In this document: piece after piece, positions 43,522-54,619 of the stretch | Layout of the letters: the number at the start of each line of letters is the position of its first letter | Position numbering within the stretch: the first letter of the stretch is position 1 | NCBI RefSeq assembly: GCF_003171675.1 | Contig: NZ_QFZQ01000002.1 | Coordinates: 124,001 to 188,000 of the forward strand | Length of the DNA: 64,000 nt | Reading direction: 5' to 3' | From: Reichenbachiella versicolor | GTDB lineage: Bacteria; Bacteroidota; Bacteroidia; Cytophagales; Cyclobacteriaceae | Made by a program: the position numbers and the translations under genes | Notes under the pieces: model-generated | Seen by the model: the letters and a program-made list of their open reading frames with translations, nothing else | What the model was told of the DNA's origin: nothing | Database searches by the model: none

Positions 43522-45948
43522 TTAGTCTTTTTTAAAGGTTATTGATTTCACAATATTTTTATTACTTGTCCATTCCTTATTCAAAAAATTTATTTGAAAA
43601 TAATGTCCTTTAGCCCAATCTTGAACCAAATTGGCATAAGCTAAGTTTCCTGGATTACCAGTTTGGCTACCTGGGTATACTCCCCAACCTTTTACTCCAT
43701 CCTTTGACAGTTCCACAACCATTCTAAAAGATGGCCCATGGTTTTTAGAGACGGCGTTCACAATATTTCTGTTCCCTCCAACAGGGACATCTTTCACAGA
43801 AAATGGATCTATGTCTAATAAGTGGGTAATTTTTGTCCCTTTATATTTATACCATTCTATTGACCCTTCCTTATCCTTATAGGTCTCTAGCTCTTTCATA
43901 GCATTCTTGTAAGATTGATTGACTAAATCTTCTAAAACCTCTACTTTGTTAGTCTCTTTTATATCAAAATACTTATTTACAGAATCCTCTTTCATTAATC
44001 TAATAGTATTGTAGATATATGGCTTTTTCAATGCGATATCATCGCGGTCAAACTCGTCCCATATTTTATGATACAGGGTATTCCACCACGCTTCATATAT
44101 TGAAGGTGCTTCTCTTTTTGGCTCATTGAAATAATCCCATTTTCTAAGTGTAGAGTAAGCTTTTGTTTCACTTACATTGAGAGCAGCCGTATCCAACAAA
44201 TCCAACATTAAAGGTAAACTCTCAGAAGCTCTAAAGTTATAGTTATCGTTTTGTAACTTCATTGCATCCTTTACTGTAAACTGAGCTAAATACTTCAGTC
44301 TATCATTGATTCTTCTATTGCGATACATCTCGTAGTTATAATCATAAACGTAATAAGGATACAAAGAATCTACAGGATGCTGGTTAGCAGAACTTAAGAA
44401 CCCTTGGGTTGGGTTTTTAATCGAGACTTTGTGTTCGTGAGGAATATCTTGGCCCCATTCGTAATCAGAATTGGCCCCATCCATTACAAATTTCCCTTGT
44501 TCTTCCCATTTCAAAGGAAATCTACCGTTCACCCACATTCCAATATCCCCATTGGCACTTCCAAATGCAAAATTCTGAGCAGGAGCAACAAAATGTCTAA
44601 GTGCTTTCACAAAGTCATCATAATTATTAGCCCTGTTCAATTCATAAAAAGTCATTAATTCCTTGGACTCTTCATGAGCTGTCCACTTCATAGCATAGCC
44701 TGATTGATGTGATTCGTTCTTGTAGTTTCTATCATATACTACTGGTCCATAATGAGTATGAACTATAGTATCATAAAATGGACTACCATCTCTAACTTCA
44801 AACCGTTCAATCACTGTCTCAGTTTTTAGCCATTTATCATCGTATTTATATTCCTTACGATCTGGATTTCTAAACTCAATTTTATACCAATCAACCACAT
44901 CACGTTTAGCGTTGGTCACTCCCCAAGCTATAGAATCATTAAACCCTGTAATTACACCTGGTGCTCCTGGTAACGAAGACCCAAAGACATTCATATCGGG
45001 AGTAGTTAGTTGGTTGAGATACCATATACAAGGTAAGTTCAATGACAGATCCGTTTCGTTGGCAAAAACTACAGTTCCATTCATGGTTCTACTGGGTCCA
45101 ACGACAAAATTATTTGACCCATTTTGTGGATCTACTTTATCTATCAAATCCTTTTCTTTCTTAAAGGTATTCTGATAAATATTTTCAGGCTTATTCACAT
45201 TCATTGGTGTAAAATCCCAGTTTGTCCCTGTTGGAATGACTGGATCTATTCTTTTGAGATTATCTGGAAAAAGCATGTCAAAATCCTCTCTCCCAAATAG
45301 ATTCAATGCATTAGTGTTTTCAAAATCTGCTTCCCATGAAGAAAGCATATCTGCCATGTACTTCAATAGAAGCATTGACCTATAAGGAGACCATTTTTCT
45401 GGAGAATAATCTAGTATTTTATACTCTATCGGATAATTCTTGTATTGAAGTTGATCAATATATGCATTCACCCCATCTGAATATGCTTGAAGCATATTCA
45501 TAAACACCTTGTCATCTTTAGCTTCCTCAAGTGAACGTTTGGCGGCATATTTCAACCCTTTTCTTCTTTGTTCACGATCAAAATCTAAGATCTTCTTTCC
45601 TCTTATCAATTCAGAAATCCTGCCCTCAGTTGCTAAGACTTGAAAGTCCATTTGCCAAAGTCTATCAATAGCAGTAAGATAACCTTGGGCAAAAAACACA
45701 TCATAATCATTTTGAGCCTTAATATGAGGTATAGATTGTTTATCATATTTAATATTTACCTGCTCTTTTAACTCTTTAAATTTTTTATCATTCTTAATTT
45801 GAATTTCTTCCAACTCGCTATTTTGCCAAAAACCACGATACGGATTCATAAACTTAGCAAGAGGAGGAATTTCATCTCTCTTATAATTCATATAAGAAAA
45901 GAATACTGTAGTCAATACAAGGGCAAAAAAGAACCTAATGAATTTCAT
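43522..45948 (-). CDS. Penicillin acylase family Ntn-hydrolase
   Basis: An 808-residue exported or membrane-anchored protein (hydrophobic N-terminus, about 1-20). The Ntn nucleophile is Ser278 in PQNGSNNFVVGPSRT, the cleavage site between alpha and beta subunits. Family blocks FANETDLSLNLPCIWY, SLPGAPGVITGFNDSIAWGV and GNRNIVNAVSKNHGPSFRMVVE are present. Members hydrolyse penicillins, cephalosporins or acyl-homoserine lactones; the natural substrate here is unknown. It is first in a minus-strand run with the small membrane protein and msrB. Confidence 0.9.
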   Translation of the reverse strand: MKFIRFFFALVLTTVFFSYMNYKRDEIPPLAKFMNPYRGFWQNSELEEIQIKNDKKFKELKEQVNIKYDKQSIPHIKAQNDYDVFFAQGYLTAIDRLWQMDFQVLATEGRISELIRGKKILDFDREQRRKGLKYAAKRSLEEAKDDKVFMNMLQAYSDGVNAYIDQLQYKNYPIEYKILDYSPEKWSPYRSMLLLKYMADMLSSWEADFENTNALNLFGREDFDMLFPDNLKRIDPVIPTGTNWDFTPMNVNKPENIYQNTFKKEKDLIDKVDPQNGSNNFVVGPSRTMNGTVVFANETDLSLNLPCIWYLNQLTTPDMNVFGSSLPGAPGVITGFNDSIAWGVTNAKRDVVDWYKIEFRNPDRKEYKYDDKWLKTETVIERFEVRDGSPFYDTIVHTHYGPVVYDRNYKNESHQSGYAMKWTAHEESKELMTFYELNRANNYDDFVKALRHFVAPAQNFAFGSANGDIGMWVNGRFPLKWEEQGKFVMDGANSDYEWGQDIPHEHKVSIKNPTQGFLSSANQHPVDSLYPYYVYDYNYEMYRNRRINDRLKYLAQFTVKDAMKLQNDNYNFRASESLPLMLDLLDTAALNVSETKAYSTLRKWDYFNEPKREAPSIYEAWWNTLYHKIWDEFDRDDIALKKPYIYNTIRLMKEDSVNKYFDIKETNKVEVLEDLVNQSYKNAMKELETYKDKEGSIEWYKYKGTKITHLLDIDPFSVKDVPVGGNRNIVNAVSKNHGPSFRMVVELSKDGVKGWGVYPGSQTGNPGNLAYANLVQDWAKGHYFQINFLNKEWTSNKNIVKSITFKKD

Positions 45949-46337
45949 AGGATTGTATTTGTAGTCAGTTATCTAATATAAAAACAAAGCCTCTACCTAA
46001 TCATAAATGCTAAATCGATTTATGAATTTTTCTATTAACGGTTCCCTTCCTTGATAGAACTATTGACTTGTTTGATAAACAGCATTTCATATTTTCTATT
46101 CTATCGCTCACCGTAGAAATTAATTAAATATGTAATCATGCATATTATCAAAAGCTAACAAGTCTATCAATTTGAATAATTCTTTTTTCTTCAGAACTAC
46201 ATAAACTGCTAATAACTAGACAGGTAAATAGAATTGACTCTATATACTTTCAAAAGAAGTGAAATTACCTCAAACTTTGTCAAAGTAGTAAAGGCAGAAT
46301 TAATAATTGAAATTAATTTTGCCTAAACTTCAATCGA
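45949..46337. other. Divergent intergenic region
   Basis: 389 bp between the penicillin acylase gene and the nucleotidyltransferase gene. A perfect Bacteroidota -7 element, TAATTTTG, lies at 46314-46321, 17 bp before the TTG start, so the mRNA leader would be very short. Nothing else recognised. Confidence 0.45.
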
Positions 46338-47762
46338 TTGAATTTAAAAGAAAATTTAAAACCTGAGGTCGTTTTCGACGCTATTACTGATGCTTCATCA
46401 CAATTAGACCTTGAGACTTATGTCATTGGTGGATTTGTTCGAGATATTTTACTGAAACGACCCAGTAAAGATTTAGATTTCGTATGTGTAGGCAGTGGTA
46501 TCAACCTTGCAAAAAGAGCTGCAAGTATTCTCCAAAGCAAGAAAATCGCTGTTTATAAGAATTTCGGCACAGCCATGGTGAAATTCGAGGATCATGAACT
46601 AGAATTCGTAGGCGCTCGTAAGGAGTCATACCGTAAGGAATCACGTAAGCCAGTTGTTGAAAATGGCACGTTAAGAGATGATCAAAACCGAAGAGACTTT
46701 ACGATCAATGCACTGGCTATTGACCTCAGCAAAAATAACTTTGGAGCGCTTGTAGATCCTTTTGATGGTCAGAAAGATCTTAAAAGAAAAATCATTCGTA
46801 CACCGCTTGACCCTCTCATCACATTTTCTGATGATCCTTTAAGAATGATGCGTGCCATTAGGTTTGCAAGTCAGTTAAATTTTGATATTGATCCTGATAC
46901 CTATTCTGCAATATCTGATCAAAAAGACAGAATCAAAATCGTCTCAAAAGAACGCATTATCATTGAGTTGAATAAGATAATCTTATCCAAAACTCCGAGC
47001 TATGGATTCAAGCTTCTCTTTCAGTGTGGTCTTTTAGAACTAATTTTTCCAGAGATGATGGCGTTATATGGTGTAGAGACCAAAGATGGAAAATCTCATA
47101 AAGACAACTTTTATCATACTCTTCAGGTTCTAGATAATATTTCAGAACATACTGACGATTTATATTTAAGGTGGTCTGCTATATTACATGATATAGCTAA
47201 ACCTCCTACTAAAAGGTTCAATAGAAAGGTAGGTTGGACATTTCATGGACACGAAGATAAAGGTGCTCGAATGGTTCCGGGTATTTTCAAGCGTTTGAAG
47301 CTTCCGCTCAATGAAAAAATGAAGTATGTACAGAAACTTGTCAAGCTTCATTTAAGACCTATAGCACTGGTAAAAGATGAGATCACAGACTCAGCAGTCA
47401 GAAGGTTGTTATTTGAAGCAGGTGATGACATTGAAGATTTGATGACTCTCTGCAAAGCAGACATCACTACAAAAAACTCTAATCGAATGCAGAAATACCT
47501 TTCCAACTTCAAAAAAGTTGAAAAGAAATTAAATGAATTAGAGGAAAAGGATAGGCTTAGAAATTTCCAACCTCCTATTTCTGGGGAAGAAATCATGGAA
47601 ACTTTTGACCTTAAGCCTTCACGCGAAGTAGGTGAAATTAAAAACGAAATAAGAGAAGCTATTCTTGAAGGTCATATTTCAAATGACTCCAATGAGGCAC
47701 GAAAATTGATGTTTGAATTAGCTAAACAAAAAGGATTAACCACAGATAATAGTAAAACATGA
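46338..47762 (+). CDS. CCA-adding / poly(A) polymerase family nucleotidyltransferase with HD domain
   Basis: A 474-residue class II tRNA nucleotidyltransferase-type protein. The head has [19 protein letters not shown] with the catalytic GG and DxD carboxylates, [12 protein letters not shown] and [15 protein letters not shown]. An HD phosphohydrolase-like domain ([11 protein letters not shown] and [10 protein letters not shown]) follows the body. It either adds CCA to tRNA 3' ends or polyadenylates RNA; the families cannot be separated with confidence by eye. No ATG is available near the conserved N-terminus, so TTG at 46338 is taken as start. It overlaps the next gene by four bases. Confidence 0.88.
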   Translation: MNLKENLKPEVVFDAITDASSQLDLETYVIGGFVRDILLKRPSKDLDFVCVGSGINLAKRAASILQSKKIAVYKNFGTAMVKFEDHELEFVGARKESYRKESRKPVVENGTLRDDQNRRDFTINALAIDLSKNNFGALVDPFDGQKDLKRKIIRTPLDPLITFSDDPLRMMRAIRFASQLNFDIDPDTYSAISDQKDRIKIVSKERIIIELNKIILSKTPSYGFKLLFQCGLLELIFPEMMALYGVETKDGKSHKDNFYHTLQVLDNISEHTDDLYLRWSAILHDIAKPPTKRFNRKVGWTFHGHEDKGARMVPGIFKRLKLPLNEKMKYVQKLVKLHLRPIALVKDEITDSAVRRLLFEAGDDIEDLMTLCKADITTKNSNRMQKYLSNFKKVEKKLNELEEKDRLRNFQPPISGEEIMETFDLKPSREVGEIKNEIREAILEGHISNDSNEARKLMFELAKQKGLTTDNSKT

Positions 47763-48478
47763 AAAAGTACATATATACGCTGGTAGTAGTTGCTAGCTTT
47801 TCTGCCGTAGGTTTTGGGCAAGAAAAAGCAGAACCAGACTCTACTAGCTTTATAGATTTTGATTTCAATAAAAACTTTGGGATCTACGAAATAGCAAAAA
47901 GATTCAATGATCCAGCAGTGGCTAGAATGGCACTTTATAATTTACTTTTTATTACCGATAATCAAGTTGCTATTCTTGATTCTCTTGCAGTGAATTACTT
48001 CTCTTCAAGAAACTACATTTCATCTGCTTTAGTGGCTCAAGAAAATGTTGAATTAAATAGTAGAAACGAATTGGCATTGGAGATTGGAGCCATTTCTTTT
48101 AACAATATCGGAGCTAAAACAAAAGCTTTAGAATTTTATGAAGACCTTGCTTTAATTAATGATAAAGTACAAACACATTTTCAAGTAGCACAACTTCAGT
48201 TTGAACTAGGTAGGCTGAATGAAGCTCAGACTACTGCTGAATTTTTAAGTAAAAAGACAGGTATAGAAGAGGCAAAACTTGTTTATCCTAAAGTTGATAA
48301 ATCAAATCAAAATGTGTCAATGAAAGCTGCTATATACAACCTGCAAGGTTTAATCGCAGAAAAACAAGAAGACGCTAATAAGGCTACAGAGCTTTTCCTA
48401 AAGTCTCTTCAAGAAGAACCAAGTTTTGAAGTTGCTCAGTTAAACATCAAAAGGATAAAAGAGGCCAAGAAAAAGTAG
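47759..48478 (+). CDS. Exported TPR-like protein
   Basis: A 239-residue protein with a signal peptide ([19 protein letters not shown]) and several helical repeat units of TPR type, e.g. [20 protein letters not shown] and [20 protein letters not shown]. Translation starts inside the upstream gene (ATGA), so it is coupled to the nucleotidyltransferase. Function unknown. Confidence 0.75.
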   Translation: MKKYIYTLVVVASFSAVGFGQEKAEPDSTSFIDFDFNKNFGIYEIAKRFNDPAVARMALYNLLFITDNQVAILDSLAVNYFSSRNYISSALVAQENVELNSRNELALEIGAISFNNIGAKTKALEFYEDLALINDKVQTHFQVAQLQFELGRLNEAQTTAEFLSKKTGIEEAKLVYPKVDKSNQNVSMKAAIYNLQGLIAEKQEDANKATELFLKSLQEEPSFEVAQLNIKRIKEAKKK

Positions 48479-48491
48479 CTAAGAGTTAAGT

Positions 48492-48538
48492 AAAAAATCC
48501 TTATTGAATCTATAAATAAATTCAACAAGGATTTTTTT
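48492..48538. terminator. Bidirectional terminator between convergent genes
   Basis: AAAAAATCCTTATTGAAT pairs with ATTCAACAAGGATTTTTTT, with A runs on one side and T runs on the other. It serves both the TPR gene and the gliding operon arriving from the other strand. Confidence 0.85.
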
Positions 48539-48541
48539 ATA

Positions 48542-49450
48542 CTATTGGAGTTCGGAGAGGCTAATAAATGATTTATCATAAACTGACTCGTCGTTAAATT
48601 GACTATCAGAATTTATACTCGAGATAACTATATTTAGTGAGTCTTGATTAAAACTAGATAAAGACGAAATTAAGCTCCCATCAGAGCCAATAAATTCAAT
48701 CTTAGACACAGGATTAATTGCTAATAATTCTTCATCATAGAATTTAGAAGAACTCAACCTAGTTATATTATTCAAATAATTTCCAATTTTCACCGAATCT
48801 AAAACTTGACCTGCCGAATACCATTCACCCTTAAGTTTTTCAACGACAAAGGACGAATCACCCTGATAATTAAATTTAACAGTATTTATAGAATCTTTAT
48901 TTAAGAAGTCAGTAATAGTCTTAAATCTGTAGCTGTTGGGATCTGAAGGCACCGAAAAACTCATAAAATCTCTCACTACATAAGTTGCTTCATCTTCATA
49001 TAGCCTTACAAATGATTGAAAACTTCTCTGGCCTACCATACTAAACTTACCAATAATCAAATCCAAAGCGTTTTTACCTTCTTCTTTAACTATAACTCTA
49101 GTACCAGCAGAGTCTACTTGATACTCAGACCATTTTGCTTTCTTTTTACTTGCTAGTCTTGAAGGTTTAACATTTTTCAAAGCTTCAATTGACCTTAAAA
49201 CAGCAGCTTCTTCAGCTCTAACTATCTTACCATTTGGCAATTTTAATGACCATGAATCATCTGATTTAGTAAGTTCGACTTCATTTTGAGGTGATTTCAC
49301 ACTTAGAAAATCAACTTTGTCAAGTTGTAAACTGACCAATTCAGACTTAACACCTTTACTTTTACTCTTGCCACCAAACATATCGATAACAAAATACAGA
49401 CCTACCAAGACTACTAGTGCGCCTGCCAATTTCAATGTAGATATCTTCAT
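48542..49450 (-). CDS. DUF4340 protein of the gliding ABC operon
   Basis: A 302-residue protein with one N-terminal membrane helix (about 7-25) and a periplasmic beta-rich region containing repeated DUF4340-type elements (VDFLSVKSPQNEVELTK, SWSLKLPNG, KFNYQGDSSFVVEKL). It starts 44 bp after gldG. DUF4340 genes commonly follow gldG in Bacteroidota and are thought to function with the ABC complex. Its role is unknown. Confidence 0.83.
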   Translation of the reverse strand: MKISTLKLAGALVVLVGLYFVIDMFGGKSKSKGVKSELVSLQLDKVDFLSVKSPQNEVELTKSDDSWSLKLPNGKIVRAEEAAVLRSIEALKNVKPSRLASKKKAKWSEYQVDSAGTRVIVKEEGKNALDLIIGKFSMVGQRSFQSFVRLYEDEATYVVRDFMSFSVPSDPNSYRFKTITDFLNKDSINTVKFNYQGDSSFVVEKLKGEWYSAGQVLDSVKIGNYLNNITRLSSSKFYDEELLAINPVSKIEFIGSDGSLISSLSSFNQDSLNIVISSINSDSQFNDESVYDKSFISLSELQ

Positions 49451-49494
49451 TATATTTTTTTATTCATCCAATAATCAACTTTCTATTCGCTGAA

Positions 49495-51006
49495 TTAGAA
49501 TTTACCTTCCATCCAATTTTGCTTCTTTCTCAAGTAAAGCTGTCTTCGAATAAAAGCGTATATAAAAACTAGAACGATTGGAAAAGCTACATTGCCATAT
49601 TTTAACATTTCTCTTGTTCCATCCTCTAGTTGCTCTAAAGGTCTCGATGTAATCCCCTTAGTTCTCAAATCAATCAAGCCAGTATCATCAGAAAGCCAAT
49701 CAACAGAGTTTGAAACAAAATTGACATTGTCTTGATTGATTTGCTGTGGAGGATTTCCATTGACAGCAAAAGCTCCATTGGCAACTACTATTAGCTTAGA
49801 GTTCGTAGATCCAACCGCATGTCCCTCAATCGCTACTGCCATATTTTGGGGCCCTTGAACAAAATCATTCTTAGTCCACTGTCTTTCAATATCAAGTCTC
49901 GGCGTAAAATCAATTCCAGACAGTTCTGAAGTTGTCATCAAAGGTGTAAATGATGTAGCTGTATCCGAAGGACTGAAAGTAATTGCACTCACAAAAGGTA
50001 ACATAATGGTCTCTAAACCTTTCGTAACTGGATGATCCGGGAAGGAGTTCACAATTGGGAAATATGGAAATTTCACTTGAGACCTATAGCTTATAAAGCC
50101 TTGCTGTTGCTGAACTGTTACAGAACCACTTTGGCTATCAATCACAAACTGATTGCCTACGTTGACTCCCTTACTAGCTAACCAACCAGTCATTCCAATA
50201 TCATTAGATGGAGACAACTGCCCAACAGAAAGATCTCCATTGACATTACTATAAGCAACATATGCAGAGCCCCCACTTGCCAAATATTGATCAATCTTAT
50301 TGAAATGACCCTGAGGAATAGTATCAATAGGATTCATGATTACAATTGATTTGTAATCCGTTGAAATATCTATTGCTGTATTCAGATCTAAAGGTTCAAA
50401 TTGATATAATACGGATAATTGCTGATATAACTGAGCTACCTCTTGCATAGAAGGCTCTCCATGTCCCTGAATTAAGGCAACCTTAGGTTTATCCAATACT
50501 GCTAATTTCTTTATTGCCGTTGTCAAACCGTATTCCATATCCACACCAGGCTGAATGACTGGTATTACTTCTTGTTGATCTCCAATCATTAATACGGCTC
50601 CCATATATGCCTTTAGCTGTTGTACCTGATCTTTTTCAGAAACATTGATTATCACTGGTTGAATACCGCTTTGTTGAGCTTCTTGCTCTACTTCTTCCTC
50701 CTCATTTGGGCTGATAAATTCATAAACCAAATTTCCCCCAGACCTATTTTCATACTCGATCAATAAATCTTCAAAATCTTGTCGATTACTTAAAAGCTGT
50801 GCTGGAAGGTCTTCTGAGAAGTAAGCTTTTACTGTTACTATGTCTTCTAAATCAGTCAGGACATCATTTGTAGCCCTACTGAGTGTATATCGTTGATCAT
50901 CTGTAAAATCCAACCTAAAATAAAGCTTAGACGAGATCATATTCACCACGATCAAAATGGCTGCGAATATGGCTAAACTGATGATTACAGTGCTTTTCTT
51001 TTGCAT
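49495..51006 (-). CDS. gldG: Gliding motility ABC transporter component GldG
   Basis: A 503-residue protein with membrane helices at both ends (about 7-25 and 478-495) and a large periplasmic domain typical of GldG/ABC_transp_aux: VKAYFSEDLPAQLLSNRQDFE and KPKVALIQGHGEPSM are family blocks. With GldF and GldA it forms an ABC complex required for gliding in Flavobacterium. It starts 24 bp after gldF. Confidence 0.92.
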   Translation of the reverse strand: MQKKSTVIISLAIFAAILIVVNMISSKLYFRLDFTDDQRYTLSRATNDVLTDLEDIVTVKAYFSEDLPAQLLSNRQDFEDLLIEYENRSGGNLVYEFISPNEEEEVEQEAQQSGIQPVIINVSEKDQVQQLKAYMGAVLMIGDQQEVIPVIQPGVDMEYGLTTAIKKLAVLDKPKVALIQGHGEPSMQEVAQLYQQLSVLYQFEPLDLNTAIDISTDYKSIVIMNPIDTIPQGHFNKIDQYLASGGSAYVAYSNVNGDLSVGQLSPSNDIGMTGWLASKGVNVGNQFVIDSQSGSVTVQQQQGFISYRSQVKFPYFPIVNSFPDHPVTKGLETIMLPFVSAITFSPSDTATSFTPLMTTSELSGIDFTPRLDIERQWTKNDFVQGPQNMAVAIEGHAVGSTNSKLIVVANGAFAVNGNPPQQINQDNVNFVSNSVDWLSDDTGLIDLRTKGITSRPLEQLEDGTREMLKYGNVAFPIVLVFIYAFIRRQLYLRKKQNWMEGKF

Positions 51007-51030
51007 TTCAATTTTGATTAATAGTGATAA

Positions 51031-51756
51031 TTAGGATTGCCAATTTCTTTTAGATAAAATAGCTTGAGACATGGTCAAACCACAAAAAATAATAGAGAAG
51101 AAATAAATTAAGTCTCTTGAATCAATTACGCCTCTGGAAATCGAGGCAAAATGCGTTCTCATGCTTAAGTAATTGAAAACACTACCCATAGTACCTCTAA
51201 GGCTGAACCCCATCATATCAAACAATAATTGGAAGAATATTCCAATCAGTAGTGCGATCAAAAAAGCTACAATCTGATTATTAGTCAATGCACTAGCAAA
51301 TATTCCAATACTCACATATCCAGCTGACAGCAATATCAATCCAACATAGCCGCCTATAATGGCTCCATGATCTACGGACCCTAGCTTACTCACTGTAATA
51401 TAGTAAGGTATGGTACAGGTCAAAGCTATGACTACTAATAGTAAGCAGGCCAAAAATTTCCCAGTAACAATTTGCCAATCAGATACAGCTTTCGTACTCA
51501 ATAATTCAATCGTTCCTGATTTAGTTTCCTCTGCCAACATTTTCATCGTAAGAGCTGGAATAAAAAAGAACAAAGTCCAAAACCCTATTTGAAAGAAAAC
51601 TTGTAGACTGGCTTGACCAATCATAAACACATTGTTTCCAAATAGCCAAGTAAAAAAACCACTCAAACCTAGAAACAGAATAATAAGAACATAAGCAATT
51701 AGCGAATCAAAAAATGACGCTAACTCTCGTCTGGTGATTATCCAAATTTTATCCAT
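51031..51756 (-). CDS. gldF: Gliding motility ABC transporter permease GldF
   Basis: A 241-residue ABC-2 type permease with six membrane helices, starting with RRELASFFDSLIAYVLIILFL and containing ALTMKMLAEETKSGTIELLS, the conserved ABC-2 motif. It sits between gldA (4 bp upstream) and gldG. Confidence 0.93.
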   Translation of the reverse strand: MDKIWIITRRELASFFDSLIAYVLIILFLGLSGFFTWLFGNNVFMIGQASLQVFFQIGFWTLFFFIPALTMKMLAEETKSGTIELLSTKAVSDWQIVTGKFLACLLLVVIALTCTIPYYITVSKLGSVDHGAIIGGYVGLILLSAGYVSIGIFASALTNNQIVAFLIALLIGIFFQLLFDMMGFSLRGTMGSVFNYLSMRTHFASISRGVIDSRDLIYFFSIIFCGLTMSQAILSKRNWQS

Positions 51757-51760
51757 CTTC

Positions 51761-52684
51761 TTAATTCGTTAAATCTCTAAATACGTCTTCTAAACTAGTC
51801 TCTGTACCAGTCATTTCCATCAAGTACCATTTCTTATCTACACACATATCAAATATGGCTTTTCTCGATTTCTGTTCTGGTTTACTTTGAACTTGGAAGA
51901 AACCTTCTTTCCCGTCTACTACCGATACCTTCTCTACAGAAGCCAACTCTAATAATCCAGTTTTTATAGACTCCAGCTCTCCTTCAATGTTTACAGTCAA
52001 CACTTCTTGTCCTTGAGCTTGTTGTCTCAAAGTATCGGATGATCCATCTGCCACAATTCTACCACGGTTGATTATCAAAATCCTATCACAAGTAGCTTCT
52101 ACTTCTGAAAGAATATGAGAACTGAGGATAACGGTCTTCTCTTTACCCAATTCCTTTATAAGCTTTCTAATCTCAATAATTTGATTTGGATCGAGTCCTG
52201 TAGTGGGTTCATCGAGAATTAACACTTCTGGATCATGTATCATCGCTTGAGCAATCCCTACTCTCTGTCGATAACCTTTTGAGAGTTCTCCAATCTTCTT
52301 GTGTTTCTCTAAATCCAGTCCACACATGTCTATCATCTCTCCTATCCTTTTTGATATTAAAGATTTTTCGACACCTTGAATCTCCGCAGCAAATCGCAGG
52401 TACTCAACGATTGGCATATCTAGATATAGTGGGTTATGCTCAGGAAGATACCCTATTTTCTTTTTTACCTCTTCAGGTTTGTCTAAGACTGAAAGACCAT
52501 CTAGTCTCACGTCTCCCGAGGAAGGTGCCATGAAACAAGTAATCATCTTCATAGTTGTACTTTTCCCAGCTCCATTAGGTCCTAAGAAACCAACAACCTC
52601 TCCAGTCTTGACCTCGAAAGAAATATTATTAACGGCCTTTTGTACACCGTACTTCTTGGTCAAATTTTCAATGACTATTGACAT
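51761..52684 (-). CDS. gldA: Gliding motility ABC transporter ATPase GldA
   Basis: A 307-residue ATPase: Walker A GPNGAGKST, signature LSKGYRQRVGIAQ, Walker B VLILDEPTTGLDP, switch His in SSHILSE, and a C-terminal extension of about 90 residues typical of ABC-2 exporters. It is the first gene of the gldA-gldF-gldG-DUF4340 operon. The operon supports gliding; the rest of the Gld/Spr machinery is outside the window. Confidence 0.93.
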   Translation of the reverse strand: MSIVIENLTKKYGVQKAVNNISFEVKTGEVVGFLGPNGAGKSTTMKMITCFMAPSSGDVRLDGLSVLDKPEEVKKKIGYLPEHNPLYLDMPIVEYLRFAAEIQGVEKSLISKRIGEMIDMCGLDLEKHKKIGELSKGYRQRVGIAQAMIHDPEVLILDEPTTGLDPNQIIEIRKLIKELGKEKTVILSSHILSEVEATCDRILIINRGRIVADGSSDTLRQQAQGQEVLTVNIEGELESIKTGLLELASVEKVSVVDGKEGFFQVQSKPEQKSRKAIFDMCVDKKWYLMEMTGTETSLEDVFRDLTN

Positions 52685-52829
52685 AATTCGTTTATCGTTT
52701 CAGTAAACAATTAGAATTTAAACCCTGCCCAGTTGCAGGATCGCAATTATATCAAGAGGTTAAAATTATTTCAAGAATGAATTAAAATGTAGCTGTTAAA
52801 TTTTGTTAACAGAGCTTAAGAAAAGCTAA

Positions 52830-54617
52830 TCAACCCAAGTTGTCTTGTACCACCTTTATTGTAAAATAGAAAATAGAACCTTCCCCTTTAATGGATTCTA
52901 CCCATATTTCGCCATTATGCAGTTCTACAATTTTTTTACAATGAGCTAATCCAATTCCTGTTCCTTCATATTCAGTACGAGAATGAAGTCTTTTAAAAAT
53001 TGAGAATATCCTTTCTTGATACTCCACTGGTATTCCAATTCCATTATCATGAATTGCAAACTGCCAGTACTTATTACTTCCTTGTGTAACAGGTCTAGAC
53101 TGGATATCTATTTTCGGGGGAATTCCTTTCTGGCTAAATTTAATGGCATTACTAATTAAATTTTGAAACAATGAGATTAGTTGTGTTTCATGACCATATA
53201 CGTTTGGCATTGGTTGGTATACAATAACAGCGTTCTTATCGTCTATTACTTGTTTCAAGTTAGCTAATACCTGTTCTAAAATTTCAGAACAATCAACTTT
53301 AGTAGGTTTAATCTTGTCTCCTAGCTTAGAATGCTCCAAAAGACCCTTTATCAAATCCCTCATTCTATCAGTAGACTCATCGATAAACCCCATATAAGTA
53401 TTCGTTTCGTCATCAAGTTTATCGCGTTCAATAATTTTAACTAATCCTGTGATCGCATTTAAGGGTTCTTGTAGATCATGGCTTGCTACGTAAGCAAACT
53501 CCTCCATTTCCTTACTCTTTAATTCTATCTGCCTTTTCTGTTCCTGTATTTGCCTGTTTTTTACCTTTAATTGTTTTTCAGACTTATGCTTCAGCACATA
53601 TCCTCTCCAAATTACAAAGCCAATAATTAACAGTAAAACAGAAATACCACTTAGCAGTACTATGTAATTCCTTTGGTAGTTCAACTCATACCCCTGTTCA
53701 CTTAGTGTAATGCGTTGTCTTCTAATTTGATCCAACTGTTTTGAAAATACTTGTTCTTTCTCTTTCAACTGAGAATCTAATTCTGAAATCTCTAACTTTT
53801 TATTAGTGACTTCTGCAGCTTGAGTCTCTAATTCGTTTCTAACCTTTGACAAATAATTTTTCTCTTTCAAATACTCAGTATGTAAGTCTTTATTTTTACT
53901 TACCAACTGATTGTATTCCATAAAAGACTTTTCCAATTCTAAATTCCTATCATCAATTAACCTAACTTGTTCCTCCAATTGCAGCCTTTGATCATTCAAG
54001 AGTTTTTGCTGTTCCTTAAGCTGCATTTTTTGCAGTTCTACTTTTTCTTGTTCCTCTTGAAGGTTTTTTTCAGAACTTTGATATAGTGATTGCCATCTTT
54101 TTGATGTTGTAATTGCAGCGTTTTTTATAGTTCTAGCGATTACAAAACCTTCTTTATTCAGCAAAGTTTGATTGATTTCAAAATGGAAGACATTGTCGAT
54201 TTCTAACATATTGATCATGGATTTATTAAACCCATAATTTTCGCTAATAACCAACAAATTGCTACCTCTTGCTTTACTCAACACCTCATCGATTTCGAAA
54301 TGATAATTCTTGTTGATATAGACCGCTTGCAGGTCAATAATATCTGCAGTTCCAGATATTTCTACAATTTCAATCTTTTTACCTCTTACAGTACGCCCCT
54401 CGCTTTCCATGTCTCTCAATACTGACAAAAGAGGCTCTGATCGAGAAACGCCCAATTTATATACTTGAAACTCATTTTCATTAGACCATCGAACGTGCTG
54501 CATGAAATTGTATATCATTATTCCACGCTGACGTAACTTGATATCATCGGTAATCTCAACAGACTTATACCCCTGACAAATTATAAATAATAGAATTAGA
54601 CAGATTCTATAAAGCAT
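52830..54617 (-). CDS. YfiR-like (DUF4154) sensor histidine kinase
   Basis: A 595-residue fusion. A signal peptide and a periplasmic YfiR/DUF4154 domain (about 22-170, starting IYNFMQHVRWSNE) are followed by a very long Q/E/K-rich coiled coil (about 180-310), one membrane helix (319-339), HisKA with His380 in AYVASHDLQEPLNAI, and HATPase_c (LISNAIKFS, DNGIGIP, GTGIGLA). In other bacteria YfiR is a separate periplasmic repressor of a diguanylate cyclase. Here it is fused to a kinase and encoded 2 bp after a TonB receptor, as a probable coupled sensor. Confidence 0.88.
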   Translation of the reverse strand: MLYRICLILLFIICQGYKSVEITDDIKLRQRGIMIYNFMQHVRWSNENEFQVYKLGVSRSEPLLSVLRDMESEGRTVRGKKIEIVEISGTADIIDLQAVYINKNYHFEIDEVLSKARGSNLLVISENYGFNKSMINMLEIDNVFHFEINQTLLNKEGFVIARTIKNAAITTSKRWQSLYQSSEKNLQEEQEKVELQKMQLKEQQKLLNDQRLQLEEQVRLIDDRNLELEKSFMEYNQLVSKNKDLHTEYLKEKNYLSKVRNELETQAAEVTNKKLEISELDSQLKEKEQVFSKQLDQIRRQRITLSEQGYELNYQRNYIVLLSGISVLLLIIGFVIWRGYVLKHKSEKQLKVKNRQIQEQKRQIELKSKEMEEFAYVASHDLQEPLNAITGLVKIIERDKLDDETNTYMGFIDESTDRMRDLIKGLLEHSKLGDKIKPTKVDCSEILEQVLANLKQVIDDKNAVIVYQPMPNVYGHETQLISLFQNLISNAIKFSQKGIPPKIDIQSRPVTQGSNKYWQFAIHDNGIGIPVEYQERIFSIFKRLHSRTEYEGTGIGLAHCKKIVELHNGEIWVESIKGEGSIFYFTIKVVQDNLG

Positions 54618-54619
54618 GT